A DNA stretch of 64,000 nt from Siphonodentalium dalli (Eukaryota; Mollusca; Scaphopoda; Gadilida; Siphonodentaliidae): NCBI GenBank assembly GCA_032622095.1, contig CP136063.1, forward strand, positions 23,564,987 through 23,628,986, written 5' to 3'. A program made the position numbers and the translations under genes. Every line of letters begins with the position of its first letter. Position 1 is the first letter of the stretch. The notes beneath the pieces were generated by a model. It ran no database searches and was not told the origin of the DNA. It saw only the letters and a program-made list of their open reading frames with translations. Shown here piece after piece: positions 22,501-34,846 of this stretch.

Positions 22501-23481
22501 TTAAGATAGATCAAAAATAAAAATCATATTTGATACCAAAGATAGTTCCATTTTATTTAAATCAAATGGTGCAAACCTGATACGTTATTTTTTTCCCGAT
22601 TTTGATGCCAAGTTTGTGCAAAAAATCCCATAAATCTGGTAATTTCAGTACTTAAAATAGTAAAAGTTAATCAACGTGCATCATAAATGTTAGTATTCAA
22701 CGTATATAAGACAAAACAGTCAATTTTATTCATCAACCACAACTTATAAGCGGTTGCACGACACGCTGGTGAAATATTTACCATTTTTATATTTTGGCCG
22801 CCATTTTGGCAGCTATTGTGAGCCAAAGTGACAGTTTTGATACCATTGAGTCGGAATATTAATAAGAGAAATAGAATGCATCACTTCCATTACACAGTCC
22901 TGCCAATTTTTGATGAAATATGACTAGAATCCCAAATTGTGATTTTTTTTGTGAAATGTTATATCACGTTCTGTAAACTCGATTTTTTGAATGATCGGAA
23001 AGGGTGGGGACTACACTTATGGCATATTTTATTTCCCCGATGGTCTGTTAACATGCTAAATACAAAATAAAGTCACAATTCTCAACTAGTTCCAAACAGC
23101 AGAAACTTATCTTAAAGATATCAGTAAAAAAACGTAACATTTTCCACTTCCGGTCGCCATTTTGACTGCCATCTTGGGTGGTGTGTTCCAATTTTGGCAT
23201 CAATATGTGGCGTTATGTCTTAGCTTCAGAAAAAATGTATACTTATGTATACATATGACACGATATTATGACTATAATTGCATCAAATTGCAACAAACTG
23301 ACTAAACAGAAAATGGCAGCCATATTGGACGCCATCTTGAATTACAAAAAATGCTCAAAGCGGATTTTAGCGGATTTTGGATATGTTATAGAGGAGATCT
23401 TCCTCTTCAAAATGATATAGAAACCAATTTAGTCCGAATTTATTCTAGGTTGACCCTAAAATTTTAGTTTATCGACCAGAC
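19556..23481. mobile_element. 3.9-kb TIR element flanked by TA
   Basis: Ends are GTCTGGTCGA and TCGACCAGAC, each flanked by TA. The terminal 550-590 bases are inverted copies of each other (19556-20110 and 22895-23481), including CCGCTAAAATCC and GCCGCCAAAATGGCGGCC-like words. No transposase frame is visible inside, so this looks non-autonomous. A third copy of the right end lies at 60953-61147. The TA flanks would fit a Tc1/mariner-type or related mechanism, but family assignment is not possible. Confidence 0.8.
20150..22020. repeat. Degenerate TATGGCCATG tandem array inside the TIR element
   Basis: Irregular repeats of roughly 50 bases with words such as CTATATGGCCATG, GTGAGGTGTATATG and GGAGTGAC (20150-20560 and 21170-22020), separated by unrelated DNA at 20580-21160. 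Open frames over it are His/Thr-rich translations of the repeat. Confidence 0.75.
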
Positions 23482-23875
23482 TAATATGTCAATTTGCTGA
23501 TGGGCAAGACGAAGTCTTCGTTGATTGAGCAATTCATGCCAGAATAACCAATTAAGAGTTGTATAAATATTAAAATTCCCGGTTGAGTCTGTCAATGAAA
23601 TTCCATAGTAATGTGGGCACTCTTTCTCAACGCAAGTAATTGATCTTAAAAGCACCAAGCGCAAAATTTGGACAACGAATCTAGTTACCATTTGCAGATA
23701 GGAAATTCAGTGTGGACGGAGAGAGCATTAGCCAACGTCACGCACGTCTTGATGAATCTCTAAACGTTTATAACTGTTTCGACAAAATTGTACCTGACAT
23801 GGTTGTTCCGATCGTTTATAATTGATAGCACAATAGTGGAGTGGTGGACATATCAAACAAAAAAACCGCAGTCAG

Positions 23876-24065
23876 AAATGGTAACGCGCTCAAGATCATA
23901 TATTATATACCCATGATTGTAATTATAAAATATAAAATATATTGGTTTCACGAGTGAACACCTCAGAATTCCGATAAAACAACTAATCCTTCAATTATTA
24001 CAACTATATACAGCTTATCACTGAAGGTTTCTCATGCATCTCACCAGAAAGCCTCTAAATGCAGA
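23876..24065 (-). repeat. Dispersed repeat, inverted relative to 36412-36608
   Basis: The reverse complement matches 36412-36608: CATTTCTGAC end, ATATATTTTATATTATAATT, and AGGCTTTCTGGTG. It may be a small non-autonomous element. Confidence 0.75.
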
Positions 24066-24133
24066 CCAAATGACGGCCTCTGTGTCGCACTACAACTTTT
24101 AATGTGTCCCATTAATTCCCATTCTATAAATAA

Positions 24134-24150
24134 CCCCCCCCCCCCCCCCA
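24134..24150. repeat. Poly-C run of 17 bases
   Basis: Homopolymer; the length is likely to be assembly-sensitive. Confidence 0.9.
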
Positions 24151-24445
24151 GCGCCCACTGTATACCAAGAAACAGCGAAACATTATACACGCCGAGCGCG
24201 AAATAAGTCTCCATACCCATAGCAGGGCATCAATTAGCTGGCTCCACTAAATGTATTAATACCATAGTTATGTACAGTCTCGGGTTATAAAAGAAACCTG
24301 GTATTGTCGAAGAAATTGGCTTATGTTTATATTGAATAGCTGGAACTCTTATATATTTTGCAGGTGTTTTAACTTGGCGTTCATTTAAATATGGCATTCG
24401 ATCTACAGCTCATGTTATGTGATGCATGCAAATGAACTGCGTTAC

Positions 24446-24706
24446 ACCACCTGGGTCAGACAACTATGAATTACATTACCTGGGTCAGACAACTATGAAT
24501 TACATTACCTGGGTCAGACAACTATGAATTACATTACCTGGGTCAGACAACTATGAATTACATTACCTGGGTCAGTCAACTATGAATTACATTACCTGGG
24601 TCAGACAACTATGAATTACATTACCTGGGTCAGACAACTATGAATTACATTACCTGGGTCAGACAACTATGAATTACATTACCTGGGTCAGACAACTATG
24701 AATTAC
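24446..24706 (+). repeat. 9 x 29-bp minisatellite
   Basis: Nine nearly identical units containing ACCTGGGTCAGACAACTATG; one unit has CAGTCAAC. The very low divergence suggests recent expansion. Confidence 0.95.
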
Positions 24707-24709
24707 GTC

Positions 24710-26440
24710 TTTATTATCGCACATTAAACAGAAAAGTGTGAATGTTCTTAGCTCAATTGAATATACTGATAGTTGATCAACACGAAAGAATTAGTCACAC
24801 GTGTAGAAATTGTTTCAGTTTTCCATAGCGAGGTGATTATTCCGTGTGTGACAAAATAATATACATTTGCTGATTCCAAGATGCATCGCGGGGAATAATT
24901 GAACAACCAGTATTAGCCTGCACTTACAATACTATAATTGAAGCGAACCACATTATATTATAATCGTCATTACAAGGAGACTCTATTCAGATATAATGTA
25001 TTTGAGGGATTTATTTAGCCTGAAGTAATAACAATAACTTTACCAATGTGCCAAGTGGGAGTGCCAATGGAAATGGACATCGCTCTGGGATAAAACATTT
25101 TAGTCGACATAATATGGCAACTTTAACTGTACTGAGTACGATACGACGGGAGTACGAATCGATGGGAATACAAATAGTTTACGAACTGCAGAAAACCCGG
25201 AATACAATGAACAGTACGCTGTAATCTAGATATTCTGGTAGTTTTCAGGGAAATATATCAAATAAAATGTTACGGTATATGCATACTTATTCCATAAATG
25301 TATTAATTGTATTCAATAGTAAGCGGGTGTCTTGGTTTGACCACGATGCGTGTTATCTGTTACCCAATCCACATCCCATAATTATGTATGGTTATTCGTA
25401 ACTGAAATTCGTAACTTAATTTATGACTGCAGCCATAACCTAAGTTTACATTAAAATTAAAATTTATTTTGATGATAGCCTGTTAATCATAACGTTTTCA
25501 GCAGACATCTTCTACTCAAATTAATTATTTTAAAATATTTTGTCGGTATTAGATCGCTGTTGTTACCGGGAATTTATTGAAATTGGGATAAATTCTCCAT
25601 TGAAGATAATTTGAAATATAAGAGGTTTTGAATGGACATTTATGTCACATAACAGTGTACAGATACACAAATCTAAAGCTAGTACCGCAACGTTCCGCGT
25701 TGAACTTATTGAATTGAGATAACTGTCGGACCAATGAAAATGATCACAATGACGCGTGATTAATGCTTGTTTGTTCCAAAGACGTAATTATTGGTCGGCA
25801 GGAATATAACCAATTCTATGGAAAAATCTTGGTGACAACTAGGCGTGTTTGAACAACATTGGGATTATATTAAAAGAAATTACTCATGTTTAGATTACTG
25901 TTGTGAGGTATAACTGCAAACATTCACGACACATGTACTATAATTTTTTGTTATTAGTTATAAAATGTACCTTCAGCCATTAGTATTCAGAATGTAACTT
26001 GAGAATCTAGTACAAACAATATTTTTCTTGGTTTCCACGGTTCATTGAGCATTGAGCATTGTCGGTGCCCGGTAGTTTGTTTGTTCAGAGTGAATAGAAC
26101 GAGGTTCTGTATTGATGTACCTTCAATATAAATATAATGGGATCTGTCTCCTAACAATGAATAATGAACCGGCTGCACTGCTGTTGATACCAGCAACAAT
26201 AAGGTATTGGCGAGACAATGAGAACAGCAGTATAATAAGTGATGGCTTACATCGTATTCAAATTGCGTATATTATTTGTTTCAGCGTACATGCATACCTC
26301 GACAGTCTTGCACATTGGATATGAACATATATTAAGATAGTACAAAAAGAGCACTATATTCGAATGGATTGATTGCGATATGACGCAATGACAGTTATGA
26401 GTCCATTATCATGCTAATTTCAGAATAAAAAAAATCCAAT
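24710..26440. other. AT-rich region, nothing seen
   Basis: No gene, strong repeat or hairpin was recognised in this stretch. Confidence 0.4.
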
Positions 26441-26445
26441 TGTAC

Positions 26446-26537
26446 CCATTTACAAATTATAGGACGATTATCTACGTATTTACACATTATAACACGATTA
26501 TGTGATCATTTATACATTATAGGACGAGTATGTACGT
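26446..26537 (+). repeat. Short tandem repeat, about three 36-bp units
   Basis: Repeats of TTTACACATTATAGGACGAT-like words with TACGTATTT between. Confidence 0.7.
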
Positions 26538-26792
26538 ATTTTGGTGATGATATGTTGTGCTTCCAGTTATTGTCGAAAATAATTTTCATTTGGCAAAACA
26601 TTAGCAAAAGAAAATTTGAGGCCAGCGCGGTCCCTGTGTGATACTCATATATAGCATAACTGCTCCCATGAAACGTTACATTTTACACAGATTATTGGTG
26701 GATGACGATAGCGCAATTTCAAAGAGTTTACTCGTAAAATTATGGAAAGTGCAGGATAGTGGTTTTATAATTTCCAACTTATTGGTAGTTTA

Positions 26793-26870
26793 AAGATGGT
26801 CTATATATTTATAATCATGTGCTATATCTTTTAAAGATGGTCTATATATTTGTAAACATGTGTTATATAG
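26793..26870 (+). repeat. Two-copy 40-bp direct repeat
   Basis: TTTAAAGATGGTCTATATAT occurs twice with a similar following sequence. Confidence 0.75.
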
Positions 26871-26876
26871 TTACCG

Positions 26877-27310
26877 GGGTATAAACTATTAGAAATGAAT
26901 CGAAGACTCCTGTCCGGAAATGCTTCTATCGATTAATATTAATTATATTTCGAATATGTTCTGGTCTAAAAAAGTGTGGTTCTTCAGCTAACGAACAATA
27001 TTGGTTACTGTTAACATAGACCAGCAATTGCATTGTGTAATTGTGTCACATATGAACGTTAATAAGACTCATTATCGCTTATTATGGAATAAAACAATAC
27101 AAACAATCAATCTGGGATATCTGATGTTCGTAACGTAGCTATGGGAACAACATAACGATCTCTATCGCTATATGGTATCGCCTGAATGGTCTGTTCTAAA
27201 AAATAGAACAATAAAGTGTCGCATTTAATCATCGAATTTCATAATAAATATTAATTGATAGAAGCGTTTCCGGTCAGGAGTCTTCAATTCATATCTATTA
27301 TTTTATACCC
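26877..27310. mobile_element. MITE-like element with GGGTATAAA terminal repeats
   Basis: The left end GGGTATAAAC and the following 90 bases (GAAGACTCCTGTCCGGAAA) are inverted at 27220-27310 (TTTCCGGTCAGGAGTCTTC, TTTTATACCC). Length 434 bp, no coding. No clear target duplication. Confidence 0.7.
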
Positions 27311-27940
27311 ACGCAAATATTTCAAATTTTGTTATTTAAAGAGATAATCCATCTTTAATTTGGTGGTCATGTAATTACAAGGCCCAATTAAATTTTGTGG
27401 AATTCTGTTTTGAAACATCAAACGGTCATGCAAAACGTGCATATAGGGCATACGGTATGCACGAATCAAATCACACATGTACGTTCTTGTTCGTTTTGGG
27501 TGGCTTATATTATCACGATGTTCAGTCGGACTTGATGACCAAATGACCAATATAAATTTACTGCTATACTTATATTATCAGCAGATGCGAGGGAATGTTC
27601 AGAAATTTAGTTATCATCCGTTCCCAATGGCTGAACGGAGGTACATTGTGTCCACACACATTATGATGTCATCCATTCCAACGAATAACATATCTTATTA
27701 TCCATCCTTTTACTAACACTGTTTCTGAATGGACAAAGAAAAGTGTCAAGAATATACTACCAGACATCACATGAGTCCTGAACTTGAGAGTCATATTGGA
27801 ATCTAATCGAGTACAACATGACTTTTATAAAAGTTGTCGGAACCCGGGTGGCGCCACCAAGTAATTATAATCAAAGCGCAGTAACTCTATTGGCAAGTGA
27901 ATATATTATGGGTGTTCATACTCATTGGGTCCTACAATAT

Positions 27941-28397
27941 AGGAATCACTGAACTAAATGGTTTCCCATAGGCGACAGTGTTAACGTTTCTGCCAAATTC
28001 ACTGAATTGAAGCCTGCAGGCCATACCAGTGATGTTTACCCAGCTAGATTGACACCAGTTGATCACGAAAATGCAAGAAAAATCATAGGTCATGTGTTTA
28101 CTTTTTAAAAATAAATCGCCAAGTCTACGACAGGGCTATCTCACAGCCAAATTTGATCTGGAAAAACCCAGGACTACAGCAGCTAGTTAAATAAATTTCC
28201 CGCTCACAAAAATCCATTCCCCCATTCATTCACCAGTTTAAATTATTTAGATATTATGTACAAATCAAATAAACGCGATGTCAACCTTTAATAACGTGTC
28301 GCATGTATCAGGTGAAGGTCATTCTTCAGTTACCTTCACCTTCTCCACGGTGTACTCGCTCCCCGACTCTAGAACCCATTTAGCACCCTGATTCCTA
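27941..28397 (+). repeat. 455-bp dispersed repeat, copy 1
   Basis: Nearly identical to 29283-29744. It contains a hairpin GGTGAAGGT...ACCTTCACC. A few point changes and a short indel separate the copies. No coding potential. Confidence 0.9.
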
Positions 28398-29282
28398 TAT
28401 ATATGTATATGTGTGAAACACAGCGTTTCTTATAGTATTTGATCAAAATATAGACCTTACTGAAATCAAAAATGGATTATATCGAGCAGTAGTGGTTTAT
28501 TTTTCCAATATGAGGCATCCTGAAAATTAGTGTCAATCCTCAAAATAAAGCCAAAAAATTAAGATATTGTTTTTCAATTTTACTAGCTGATGCATCTCGT
28601 ATAACTGAAGTATGCCCTTATATACCATAATATTACTAAATTGAAGAGGAAATGTTAATATACATTTTGAGAGGGATATCTTGTCCAATTTTAAACACTT
28701 TTCATGCAGAATTTGGCAATTTATAATAAACATTTACCAAAATTAACAGAAAATTAAAATAAAAAATACTTTAATAGCAATATAAAGCAACCATAAGTCA
28801 ATTTAAATATCTAAACATAATCATACAACATCAGACACAGCCTCAGACATGAAATTTTACCAGATGGCAGGGCATACTGTCTGTTTAACAAACCTGCCAT
28901 GGCAATTTTGCACGACAGTAACTCTAGTGGTGATGCCATCACCCCTCCCCCGACTTGGGGTGGGGCTACGGTCCCCGTTAAGACTACTGGGTGCCGTAAA
29001 AGCTTAATTGGGTCAACTGTCACCTTTTCCCAATGGGGGGGGCTAACACTCCTCAAAATTGTGGGGGGAGGGGCTTTAGACCCCCTGACCCCCTAATGGT
29101 ACCTGATGTCCATGCAAAATTCCCAGATTTATCACTTTCTTTACTATCTACAGGCGAATCCATGGGTTTCTTCTGTATATATGTCCAAATTGTGGTCATT
29201 ATCATTTGTAAATAAGAAAATACGGAATTAACAACTTATCATGGCGAGACGTGAATTTTCGTAAAATTCAAATTTTCCTTAT
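28398..29282. other. Spacer with a GC-rich block, no gene supported
   Basis: The AT-rich part has no gene. The GC-rich part (about 28935-29095) has CTCCCCCGACTTGGGGTGGGG and GGGGGAGGGGCTTTAGACCC, resembling the GC-rich end segments of some invertebrate repeats. Short frames there are judged non-coding. Confidence 0.4.
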
Positions 29283-29744
29283 AGGAATCACTGAACTAAA
29301 TGGTTTCCCATAGGCGACAGTGTTAACGTTTCTGCCAAATTCACTGAATTGAAGCATGCAGGCCATACCAGTGATGTTTACCCAGCTAGATTGACACCAG
29401 TTGATCACGAAAATGCAAGAAAAATCATAGGTCATGTGTTTACTTTTTAAAATAAATCCCCAAGTCTACGACAGGGCTATCTCACAGCCAAATTTGATCT
29501 GGAAAAACCCAGGACTACAGCAGCTAGTTAAATAAATTTAATTTAAATAAAAATCCATTCCCCCATTCATTCACCAGTTTAAATTATTTAGATATTATGT
29601 ACAAATCAAATAAACGCGATGTCATCCTTTAATAACGTGTCGCATGTATCAGGTGAAGGTCATTCTTCAGTTACCTTCACCTTTAGCATTCCACGGTGTA
29701 CTCGCTCCCCGGCTCTAGAACACATTTAGCTCCCTGATTCCTGT
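29283..29744 (+). repeat. 455-bp dispersed repeat, copy 2
   Basis: Direct copy of 27941-28397, beginning AGGAATCACTGAACTAAATG and ending CTCCCTGATTCCT. About 890 bases separate the copies. Confidence 0.9.
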
Positions 29745-29940
29745 AATCTGAAAGATCAAACTCAACCACCGTAATCCATGTGCCCTGAGAGTCCTGTTAT
29801 ACTAACCATTGGGTCCTAATTTTGTGACTGCATGGATGCACCAATTTTCCCACTACTGAATCTTTGGACAACAATGAGGGGGTGCGACACCCAATCCGGT
29901 CGCCACGCCCCTGTGAAAAGTACATGCACATCCTGTAATT

Positions 29941-30016
29941 ATACAATCATTTTATTCCCAAAATTTAGATAAACACACCGATGGATTATACAAATGTCAT
30001 TAAACAAAGCTGTGTA
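29941..30016 (+). repeat. Repeat shared with the window end (63925-64000)
   Basis: TTTTATTCCCAAAATTT and AAATGTCATTA occur in the same order at 63937-64000, in the same orientation. Confidence 0.8.
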
Positions 30017-30022
30017 CAGTGT

Positions 30023-30134
30023 GTGTTTTATTGTACTCGTCTAGGTTGTGGTGAAAAGTCATATTGGACGAAAAGATCAACGTCGAGGCCAATATGACTT
30101 TTCACCGCAACCTGGGCGAGTACAAGAACAACAC
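30023..30134. repeat. 112-bp hairpin (AAAAGTCATATTGG family)
   Basis: TTGTACTCGTCTAGGTTGTG...GTCATATTGG folds back on CCAATATGAC...CAACCTGGGCGAGTACAAG with a short loop. A half-copy lies at 30319-30358 and related words at 30546 and 63657. Confidence 0.85.
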
Positions 30135-30889
30135 ATAATGTAAACACCATTGTCTAATAACTTTATAATATTATATTGTGTACTGTTTATCGCTGCAAGT
30201 TATGTTGCGAGAAAGTGTCATTTTCAGAGATGTCATTCACTTGTCCATTTCGATCGCGACCGAGCATCCTTGTATGTCCAAGGCAGAATATTTAAAAGAT
30301 ATTATACAATGTTGTTGAGATCAATATGACTTTTCACCACAACCTGGACATGCACAAGAAAACACTGTACACACCATTTTATAATGACATTTTTATTATC
30401 CATCTGTATGTTTATCCAACTTTTGGGAATAAAAGTATTGAATAATTACAGGATTTACATGTACTTGTATACTTGCCAATATAGTCACTGCGCTTTTATT
30501 AGAATTACTTCGTGACGTCAACCGGAGTCCGATAAATTTTATAAAAGTCATATTGGACATATTTTGATCCCAATAAAAATGTTGAAACAAAAGAAGAAAA
30601 GAATATATTAACATGTACAAATACGTACCACTGTATTATTGAATAATTAAGCTCAGTATAGTTGACATTCTGATATACTGTGTGCGGGAACTTAGTGTAA
30701 ACATATTTTATTCCAATCAAAATAATAACATATATAAACATTTAACAGACATTTTACAGGAGAATAGAATAATATAAATTCGATTGATTGGAAAGGGGAT
30801 TAAACAACAAGCCCAAGGGCTTTTATTAAGTTTGCTCCCCTTTTGTTTCGCGCCCGCTCTTCATTAAGTGTAGAGAGGGGGTCGGACGG

Positions 30890-31050
30890 GAAGGAATGAA
30901 AATATCATAATTATAGTAATGATGATGTCGTTAGAAGCAGGGAGAGAAATTGTGAACGAGAAAGAGGTAGAGAGGACGAGAGAGAGAAAGAGAGAGCGAG
31001 AGAGATAGAGATATAAAAGGGATGAGATGCTGGGAGAGGGGGTAGTTTTC
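30890..31050 (+). repeat. Purine-rich GAGA tract
   Basis: Simple-sequence-like stretch of GAGAGA/GAAAG words, with a candidate TATAAAAGG at about 31011. No gene was seen downstream. Confidence 0.6.
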
Positions 31051-31099
31051 AATAGTTGAGTTGATTTATTGCGTATTAGTAATGATGCTCGTCTATAGT

Positions 31100-31825
31100 A
31101 TTCTTCGTGCGTCAGGCGCCATGGGAGGGGGTCAAGCCCAGATATTTATTGGTTGCATTTGTCAATTTGTAATTAGGCATAAACAGTGGGGAATATCATG
31201 ATGCCGCATAACTCGACCAGAATCCAAAGCAATTCGTTGTCTGTATGTATACAGGTGATAGAATCATGGGAATCTTTTTGTTCTCATGATATATGTCTGA
31301 ACTGCATTAAATATTTCTTTGTTTTCGCGAAGGCTGAGCTCCCTTGATCCCCGCAGTAGAGTGTTTTCAGATAGGGCAACATTGGGTAGGGAGTCATATA
31401 GTTCTCTTCTGGGCTCTTGATAAAGTGTACATTCGGGAACTTGCACGCTATTGCCCCTGATATACCCTGATTCTCAAATTCGCGTATATCATTATACATT
31501 AGACTAGTCTATTATTCATATTGAAGTATGGTCATAAAGTTCATACATATAGGCAGGCAAACATATAGTACACGTGCAGAAAGTTTCCTTTTCATATGTG
31601 TGAAATGCTCAGATACTAAGTTCAGTAAATGGCCTCTTGTGATATGTTCAGATACTAAGTTCAGCCAATGGCCTCTTGCCGTTTTATAACATTAGTATCT
31701 ATAGGATAGGATAATTTTATTTACAATATGCACACATGGAAACTACAAATACAAATACAAACTAGAGGTCAGATTCCATGGAATCAGATATACTTCCATG
31801 GTATTCCATCCCATCCCATCCCATC
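31100..31825. other. No gene seen
   Basis: A tandem pair of AGATACTAAGTTCAG...ATGGCCTCTTG units (31612-31680) is the only structure recognised. Confidence 0.4.
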
Positions 31826-31832
31826 CCGACCT

Positions 31833-32095
31833 GACCTTGGTCTTCAAAATGGTCAATCGAAGATCAAATCGGGTAAAACAGGCGGATTTCCACGAAATTT
31901 GATACCTAGGTGTACTTTTGTCCGGGGACTCTTTTGGGCGGGTCAAGTCGTGACCCCGACCTGACATTGACCTTCTAAATGGTCAGTTCAAGGTCAAATC
32001 GGGTAAAACGAATGGATTTCGACGAAATTTGATACCAAGGAAAACTTTTGTCCGGGGAGTGTTTTGGACAGGTCAAATCGTGACAATATGTTACT
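31833..32095 (+). repeat. Two 128-bp tandem units (GGTCAAATCGGGTAAAAC)
   Basis: The units share GACCTTG-like starts, GGTCAAATCGGGTAAAAC, GACGAAATTTGATACC and TTTTGTCCGGGGA. This is a common style of dispersed invertebrate repeat. Confidence 0.8.
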
Positions 32096-32099
32096 TTTA

Positions 32100-32960
32100 T
32101 AGCGGACATACCTATATAGTATATCGATGAGCATATTCATGCATTTGCCTTGCTTCTTGATAAGTCCGTTTGAATTTGCGTCTTGAAGAGAGGGTTGGAA
32201 TTTGAGTAATATATATCACCCGTTACAACGTTATACTCTACCAGGGTGAAACCGTCCAATCTAAATCATTAAAAAGTGTACTAATCTTGCGTTTAGATAC
32301 TACTTATCACATCCAGTCGTCGAAAAGTTTTTATCTCAATATATGATTTTCGGAGTAATTTTCCCCATGTGATCTTCGGTGGAATTTGCCAAATCTGAAC
32401 CCACCCGACACAAACACTCCCTTGAGCAGGTTGCGTTTATAGTAGAGCGGTCAAATTTTGAAGGCATACCTACAGTATACCGGCTTACATGCTCCTGCGT
32501 GAAACTCGCTCCTACATTAGCCCGTTTGGATTTGGGGCTAAAAAATCGACTAGTGATAGACTACATAAGTATACATTTTAATGATATATAGCGTTGTCAC
32601 GAGTAAACCGTTCCATCTGAAAATTAGAAAATCGCACTCTGGATGCGCGTTAATACTAGCCATCATATGTACGCGTCAAAAAAAATTATCTCGATGTTTG
32701 AATTTTCACCCCTTTGCAATTTTCGTGGAATTTTCCTAAAGTCTCAACCCACACTGACACACATTCTCCGTTGGGCATGTTACATTTATAGTATAGCCGT
32801 CAAACTTCTGGGACGTACATAAAGTATGTCAATGTACATTCTACGACATTATCTTGCTCTTTAACCAGCCGGTTTGGATTTGGCGGGAAAACTAGTTGCA
32901 ATAATTCCGTACCCCGTAACACGGAAAGCACAGGGTAAAAACATGTTTAGGCGGTATATT
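32100..32960 (-). repeat. Degenerate repeat family, about 2.5 units
   Basis: Units contain GGAATTT..CAAATCTGAACCCACCC, TTTATAGTA and CCCGTTTGGATTTGG. Inverted relative to 10680-11310. Confidence 0.6.
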
Positions 32961-33018
32961 CGAGAAAGAATTACTCGTCCAATTCGGAATATGCAATAAA
33001 AAATTTAGAGCTCTGTAC

Positions 33019-33022
<4 letters not shown>

Positions 33023-33052
<30 letters not shown>
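33023..33052 (+). repeat. Poly-A run of 30 bases
   Basis: Thirty A in a row. It could be the tail of a retroposed sequence on the plus strand, but no body was recognised. Confidence 0.9.
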
Positions 33053-33056
<4 letters not shown>

Positions 33057-33092
33057 GGTTTATTCATCCTGGTGTGTAGTGTGTCCCTATTT

Positions 33093-33635
33093 ATGGGCGG
33101 TAACTCTTCAGGGAAAGCGCGGACAAAAGTTTTTATGCCCGTGGGCAGTAGTGCATATCGAGATGTGCATACGGTCTAATTTTCGATGCTCTGCTTCTTA
33201 TAATTTCCGAGATAATAAAATGACATTTTTTCAAATAAAGGGAGATAACTCCTCGGTGAAAGCGCGGACAAAATCGTTATGGGCCATATGGTTAGAACTC
33301 ATGTACCCCAACATATTTACCAAGTTTTAGTGTCCTACTTCTTGTACTTTTCGAGTAATAGTGATTACAAAAGTGTCAAGTATAATAATAATAATAATAA
33401 TAATAATAAGAATAATAATAATGAAAAATAATCGCAAAAGGGCCATAACTCCGCCAAGAAACATTGGGCGGAAATCCGGATACCACTATATCTAGTAAAC
33501 CTTCGATGCCTACATTCGCTAGAGATTTCGCGTTCCTACTGCAATCAGTTTCTGATTATTTCGAAATAAACGGAAAACGACCTCAGTAGAAAAACAATAT
33601 ACTTCCTTGGTTACACCATGGAAGTATAATAATAG
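33093..33635 (+). repeat. 543-bp segmental duplication, copy 1
   Basis: Almost identical to 34847-35389 (one difference seen, AAAAG versus ACAAG), including the (TAA)n tract with its AAG interruption. Confidence 0.95.
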
Positions 33636-34620
33636 GGCAAATCTTGAGCTGAATAAATCGCAGTTAAGGGACGGAAAATATGAAGTAGGATGATTATGTC
33701 TTTCCCTTAACATGTGTAGGTTGATCTCAAGTGTTTGGAAGTGACCCCACCCCTGCCTCGAAATTGGGTGACGTGATAGGGAAATTGTCAAACCAGGCCC
33801 AAAATGCGAATTTTGAGAGCCCGTAACTCCGTTATTTTCCAATGGATTTAAAAATTGTTTTGAGTATTGTGATCAGCTACTTACATTGATTAGTTGTTTT
33901 AAATTTTGTCTGATTCAGAGACGAATAACATTTTGTTTATTGGAAAGAATACGGGCCCACATTCAAAGTTTGAGGGCCCAAATCTCCGTCATTTTTTAAC
34001 GGATTTACAATCTGTTTTCAGTTTTATGATCAACGTGTATGGTAGATGTTATATATCAAGTTTCATCTGATTCGGAGACGAAATAAATTTTGGTACCTTG
34101 GACCACCCCTACCCTGACCCACAACACTGAACCGACACTTGCAAAATATGGCACTTCGTCTGCTCTCTTCAGACCGCACGCACTGCGATATCAGATAACA
34201 TCCTAAGTTCGACATCTTCGGAGGAGCTGTGTACACAAGCATATGGGCCCAAATTTGCATTGTTTGAAGGCCCACAACTCTATCATTTTTCAATGGATTT
34301 TCGAAATTCTTTCAGTTTCTAGATCGGTTGGCGGTATGGATGTTATACTCTAAGTTTCATCCGATTCGGAGAAGAATAAAAAATTGGTACCCCGGACCAC
34401 CCCTCCCCTGACCCACAACACTGAACCGACACTGGCAAAATTTGGCTCGTCGCGTGCTCTCTTCAGACCGCACGCATTGGCGTATCAGATGACATCCAAA
34501 GTTTGACATCTTCGGAGGAGATGTGATCACAAGCACATGGGACCAAATTGCAAACTTTGAGGGCCCGTTACTCTTGCATTTCATCTCGGATTTCAAAAAT
34601 CTTTTCCTATATGGGTTTGT
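33636..34620 (-). repeat. About 2.8 units of a 297-bp tandem repeat
   Basis: CCCACAACACTGAACCGACA and GACATCTTCGGAGGAG recur at a 297-bp period (34119 to 34416). A more diverged unit precedes at about 33790. Open frames of 75-80 codons are translations of the repeat. Confidence 0.85.
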
Positions 34621-34846
34621 TTTCGTTCAGGGAATCTATATACTTCAATAGATAAATGTTAATGAAAAAAAAAAAATTCGAAAATTTTGCCCCCCACCCC
34701 AGTGTAAAAATATATGTCCAACCCTCTCAAATTTTCTTCCTTGGATTAAGCTGACAACGGTCAATACGACTACAAAAACCAAATGCAGTATTCTGGAATA
34801 ATACGGGAGGACAACAGAGTACAATAAAATAGAGGTTTGCCAACTA

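Noticed and set aside
24446-24706. CRISPR-like array
   Set aside because: The 29-bp units are contiguous without unique spacers, and the context is eukaryotic.
28899-29096. GC-rich block as a structured RNA gene
   Set aside because: Short complementary G and C runs exist, but no tRNA, snRNA or 5S consensus could be matched.
27941-29744. LTR retrotransposon
   Set aside because: The repeats lack TG...CA ends, and there is no primer-binding site, polypurine tract or gag/pol between them.
34063-34596. Two similar reverse-strand frames of 76 and 79 codons
   Set aside because: They are successive units of a 297-bp tandem repeat, not paralogous genes.
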